Shown here: positions 5,989 to 7,507 of the stretch, in pieces
Layout: each line of letters begins with the position of its first letter
Numbering within the stretch: position 1 is the first letter of the stretch
Source: DATHVI01 sp035461385
GTDB lineage: Bacteria > Actinomycetota > Thermoleophilia > Solirubrobacterales > 70-9
Reading direction: 5' to 3'
DNA length: 7,507 nucleotides
Assembly: GCA_035461385.1 (NCBI GenBank)
Contig: DATHVI010000010.1
Location: 1 to 7,507, forward strand
Notes under the pieces: generated by a model
Told to the model about the DNA's origin: nothing
Database searches by the model: none
The model's input: only the letters and a program-made list of their open reading frames with translations
Program-made: the position numbers and the translations under genes

Positions 5989-6215
5989 CTAGGGCCCGCC
6001 CAGGCATGCGTCGATGTACAGAGCGGCCTTGTTAGCCAGCCCCGTGGCGACCCCGTCGCGGGCGACGGTGTCGTCAGCAGCACCGTGCAGGCCTGGGAGT
6101 TGCCCGCCGGCGGCACTCCCTCGGGGAAGTTCCCGGCGGGACTCGCGAGCGCCGAGCCGACGGACGCCAGACTCAGCGCTGCCACAGCGAGCAAGTAGGC
6201 GAGAATTCGTCTCAT
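5989..6215 (-). pseudogene. Small secreted protein gene, broken by a one-base frameshift
   Basis: The start is strong: AAGGAGG, five bases, then ATG at 6215. The protein begins MRRILAYLLAVAALSLASVG and continues SALASPAGNFPEG, a textbook signal peptide with likely cleavage after ALA (about residue 24). In this frame the sequence stays sensible to about ACTVLL (residues 49-54), then turns into Pro/Thr/Ser/Arg filler that runs on without a stop through the macro-domain gene. One frame over (minus one), the sequence continues DGVATGLANKAALYIDAC, then LGGP and a TAG stop at 5989. Joining the two frames between about 6095 and 6061 gives a secreted peptide of about 75 residues with one Cys in each half. 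The family is not recognised. The break may be a sequencing error, a recent mutation or, less likely, programmed frameshifting. The terminator-like hairpin follows the second-frame stop, which supports that stop as the true end. Confidence 0.6.
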
Positions 6216-6220
6216 GATTC

Positions 6221-6227
6221 CCTCCTT
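6221..6227 (-). promoter_or_regulatory. Strong ribosome binding site of the small secreted gene
   Basis: Read on the minus strand this is AAGGAGG, five bases before the ATG at 6215. It is the best Shine-Dalgarno match in the window. It selects 6215 over a possible start at 6260, whose extra residues (RRRVGRTDEWKEGI) would bury the signal peptide. Confidence 0.7.
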
Positions 6228-6326
6228 CCACTCGTCTGTCCGCCCGACCCTCCGCCTCACCCGGATCCGGGGAATCGTGGCTCACCCGCAGTTCGCTTCC
6301 GGGGGGACTACGGAGGCGTGCCGGCG

Positions 6327-6341
6327 CCGACAGCTTGTCGG
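6327..6341. promoter_or_regulatory. Candidate operator between the small secreted gene and lutA
   Basis: CCGACA-GCT-TGTCGG is a perfect 6-base dyad around a 3-base centre, about 115 bases upstream of lutA and in the middle of the 241-base divergent gap. Short dyads of this type are typical of dimeric repressors. Lactate operons are often controlled by GntR/FadR-type regulators (LutR, LldR), but no regulator gene is in view, and the match to any known site is not established. A second palindrome, CCCGGATCCGGG (6260-6271), lies nearer the small gene. No confident -35/-10 boxes are visible in the gap. Confidence 0.3.
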
Positions 6342-6456
6342 AGAATTCGGCGAGGGGATCCGACCGGCTCGGGCGACACGCCGTGCCAGACTGAGCGAAA
6401 GCAGCCACCTGCGGGCCGGGCGGGCGGGCGAGCGGTAGCCTCAGGCGACGCCGCCG

Positions 6457-7194
6457 ATGCGCGTCGCGCTCTTCATCACCTGCTTCAACGACACCCTGTT
6501 CCCGGGCACCGGGCGGGCGACGGTGAGGCTGCTCGAGCGACTGGGGTGCGGCGTTGACTTCCCGCTCGAGCAGACCTGCTGCGGGCAGATGCACGCGAAC
6601 GCCGGCTACCAGCTCGAGGCGGTGCCGCTCGCCCGGCGGTTCGTCGACGTCTTCGCCGGCGCCGAGGCGATCGTCACTCCGTCGGGCTCGTGCGCGGCGA
6701 TGGTCCGCGACCAGTACCCGCGGCTCGCCGAGCTCGCCGGCGACCCCGCGCTGGCTGAGGCGGTGAGAGAGATCGCGCCCCGGGTCCACGAGCTCTCCCA
6801 GTTCCTCGTCGACATCCTCGAGGTCGAGGACGTCGGCGCCTACTACCCGCACCGCGTCGCCTACCACCCGACCTGCCACTCGCTGCGCCTGCTGCGGGTC
6901 GGCGACGCTCCGCTGCGGCTGCTGCGGGCGGTGCGCGGGCTCGAGCTTCGGCCGCTGGCGGAGGCGGAGTCGTGCTGCGGCTTCGGTGGGACCTTCGCGG
7001 TCAAGAACGCCGACACCTCGACCGCGATGCTGACCGACAAGGCGGCGGCGATCGTCGAGTCCGGCGCCGAGGTCGTCTGCGCCGCCGACAACTCGTGCCT
7101 GCTCCAGATCGGGGGCGGGCTGTCGCGGGCCCGTGCCGGCGTCGACGCCGTCCACATCGCCGAGATCCTCGCCGCCACAGAGGAGGGTCTGTGA
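6457..7194 (+). CDS. lutA: LutA, iron-sulfur subunit of L-lactate oxidation complex
   Basis: A 245-residue cytosolic Fe-S oxidoreductase of the LutA/YkgE family, one of three subunits (LutABC) that oxidise L-lactate to pyruvate. It carries the two cysteine-rich CCG domains that define the family. The first has C9 (ITCFND), C41-C42 (TCCGQ) and C79 (SGSCAAM). The second has C140 (HPTCHS), C173-C174 (SCCGFGGTF) and C214 (DNSCL). All expected cysteines are present, so cluster or heterodisulfide-type binding should be intact. Length is typical. The ATG at 6457 gives the usual N-terminus (MRVALFITCF), but the Shine-Dalgarno sequence is poor. The lutB start follows 49 bases after the stop, and the order lutA-lutB is the family norm. 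Related CCG proteins occur in glycolate oxidase (GlcF) and heterodisulfide reductases, but the short two-domain form next to lutB makes LutA the best call. Confidence 0.93.
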   Translation: MRVALFITCFNDTLFPGTGRATVRLLERLGCGVDFPLEQTCCGQMHANAGYQLEAVPLARRFVDVFAGAEAIVTPSGSCAAMVRDQYPRLAELAGDPALAEAVREIAPRVHELSQFLVDILEVEDVGAYYPHRVAYHPTCHSLRLLRVGDAPLRLLRAVRGLELRPLAEAESCCGFGGTFAVKNADTSTAMLTDKAAAIVESGAEVVCAADNSCLLQIGGGLSRARAGVDAVHIAEILAATEEGL

Positions 7195-7243
7195 GCGAGC
7201 GACATTCATGCCGCGAGAGCAGCATCTGCCGGAAGGTGGTTCG

Positions 7244-7507
7244 ATGATCTTCGAGCCGGCGCCGTTCCCGCGCGCCGCGGCCGAGGCGCTCGCCGACCCG
7301 CAGCTCCGCGCCAACCTGCGTAACGCGACCCATACGATCCGCGCCAGGCGGGCCGCGGTGGTCGCCGAGCGCTCCGACTGGGAGGCGCTTCGCGACGCCG
7401 GCGAGCGGATCAAGCGCGAGGCGGTCCGCCACCTCGACGCCCACCTCGAGACCCTCGAGCGCTCGGTCGCGCGCGCGGGGGGGACCGTGCACTGGGCGCG
7501 GACGGGG
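7244..7507 (+). CDS. lutB: LutB N-terminus, iron-sulfur subunit of L-lactate oxidation complex (cut by window edge)
   Basis: The first 88 codons of the LutB/YkgF-type protein, which in full carries a C-terminal pair of 4Fe-4S clusters not visible here. The visible part matches the family's helical N-terminus: LRANLRNATHTIRARRA (21-37), WEALRDAGERIKREAV (46-61), HLDAHLETLE (63-72) and the GGTVHWA segment (79-85). The ATG at 7244 is preceded by GGAAGGTGG (7231-7239), a good ribosome binding site. A short alternative frame starting at the GTG overlapping the lutA stop ends after 18 codons and is not used. Cotranscription with lutA is likely from the 49-base spacing and shared direction. Confidence 0.9.
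   Translation, partial: MIFEPAPFPRAAAEALADPQLRANLRNATHTIRARRAAVVAERSDWEALRDAGERIKREAVRHLDAHLETLERSVARAGGTVHWARTG

Noticed and set aside
7191..7246. A short frame starting at the GTG that overlaps the lutA stop
   Set aside because: Only 18 codons, no ribosome binding preference over lutB, and no recognisable product.
5989..7413. A 474-codon minus-strand open frame opposite lutA
   Set aside because: It is antisense shadow over lutA and the lut promoter gap. Only its last part (below about 6095) looks like protein, and that belongs to the frameshifted small secreted gene starting at 6215.

Overview
The window is about 7.5 kb of very GC-rich DNA (strong G/C bias at third codon positions, GTG as well as ATG starts). 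It fits a high-GC actinobacterium. A deep-branching class such as Thermoleophilia would suit the gene mix, but that placement is inference, because no rRNA or other marker gene is present. Nearly all of the sequence is coding. There are ten genes or gene remnants, two of them cut by the window edges, and no tRNA, rRNA, CRISPR array or insertion sequence was seen.

Left block (1-2435): the start of a minus-strand membrane or secreted protein, a divergent gap, then a transaldolase (tal) followed by a Rho-family gene. The tal-rho neighbourhood is the classical rho locus of Firmicutes and other Gram-positives. This Rho is strange. The N-terminal RNA-binding half is well kept, but the motor half has lost the P-loop lysine (now Arg), the whole Q-loop segment, the basic R-loop residues and the arginine-finger positions. 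It reads as a Rho-derived protein that may bind RNA and form rings without being a normal translocase. This is the most interesting feature of the window.

Middle block (2436-5841): an unrecognised acidic minus-strand protein. Across a 247-bp divergent gap lies a tightly coupled plus-strand operon: an OmpR/PhoB-type response regulator, a minimal histidine kinase with one membrane segment and no sensor domain, and a CpaB/RcpC-like SAF-domain protein. The genes overlap by 17 and 4 bases. CpaB-type proteins belong to Flp/Tad pilus assembly, but no other pilus gene is visible here. A macro-domain (ADP-ribose-related) gene converges on this operon with only 15 bases between stop codons.

Right block (5842-7507): a terminator-like 12-bp hairpin, then a tiny minus-strand secreted protein with an excellent ribosome binding site and signal peptide. 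Its coding frame is broken by one base. Across a divergent gap with a candidate operator come lutA and the start of lutB, the iron-sulfur subunits of the LutABC L-lactate oxidation complex. The third subunit gene, lutC, would be expected beyond the right edge.
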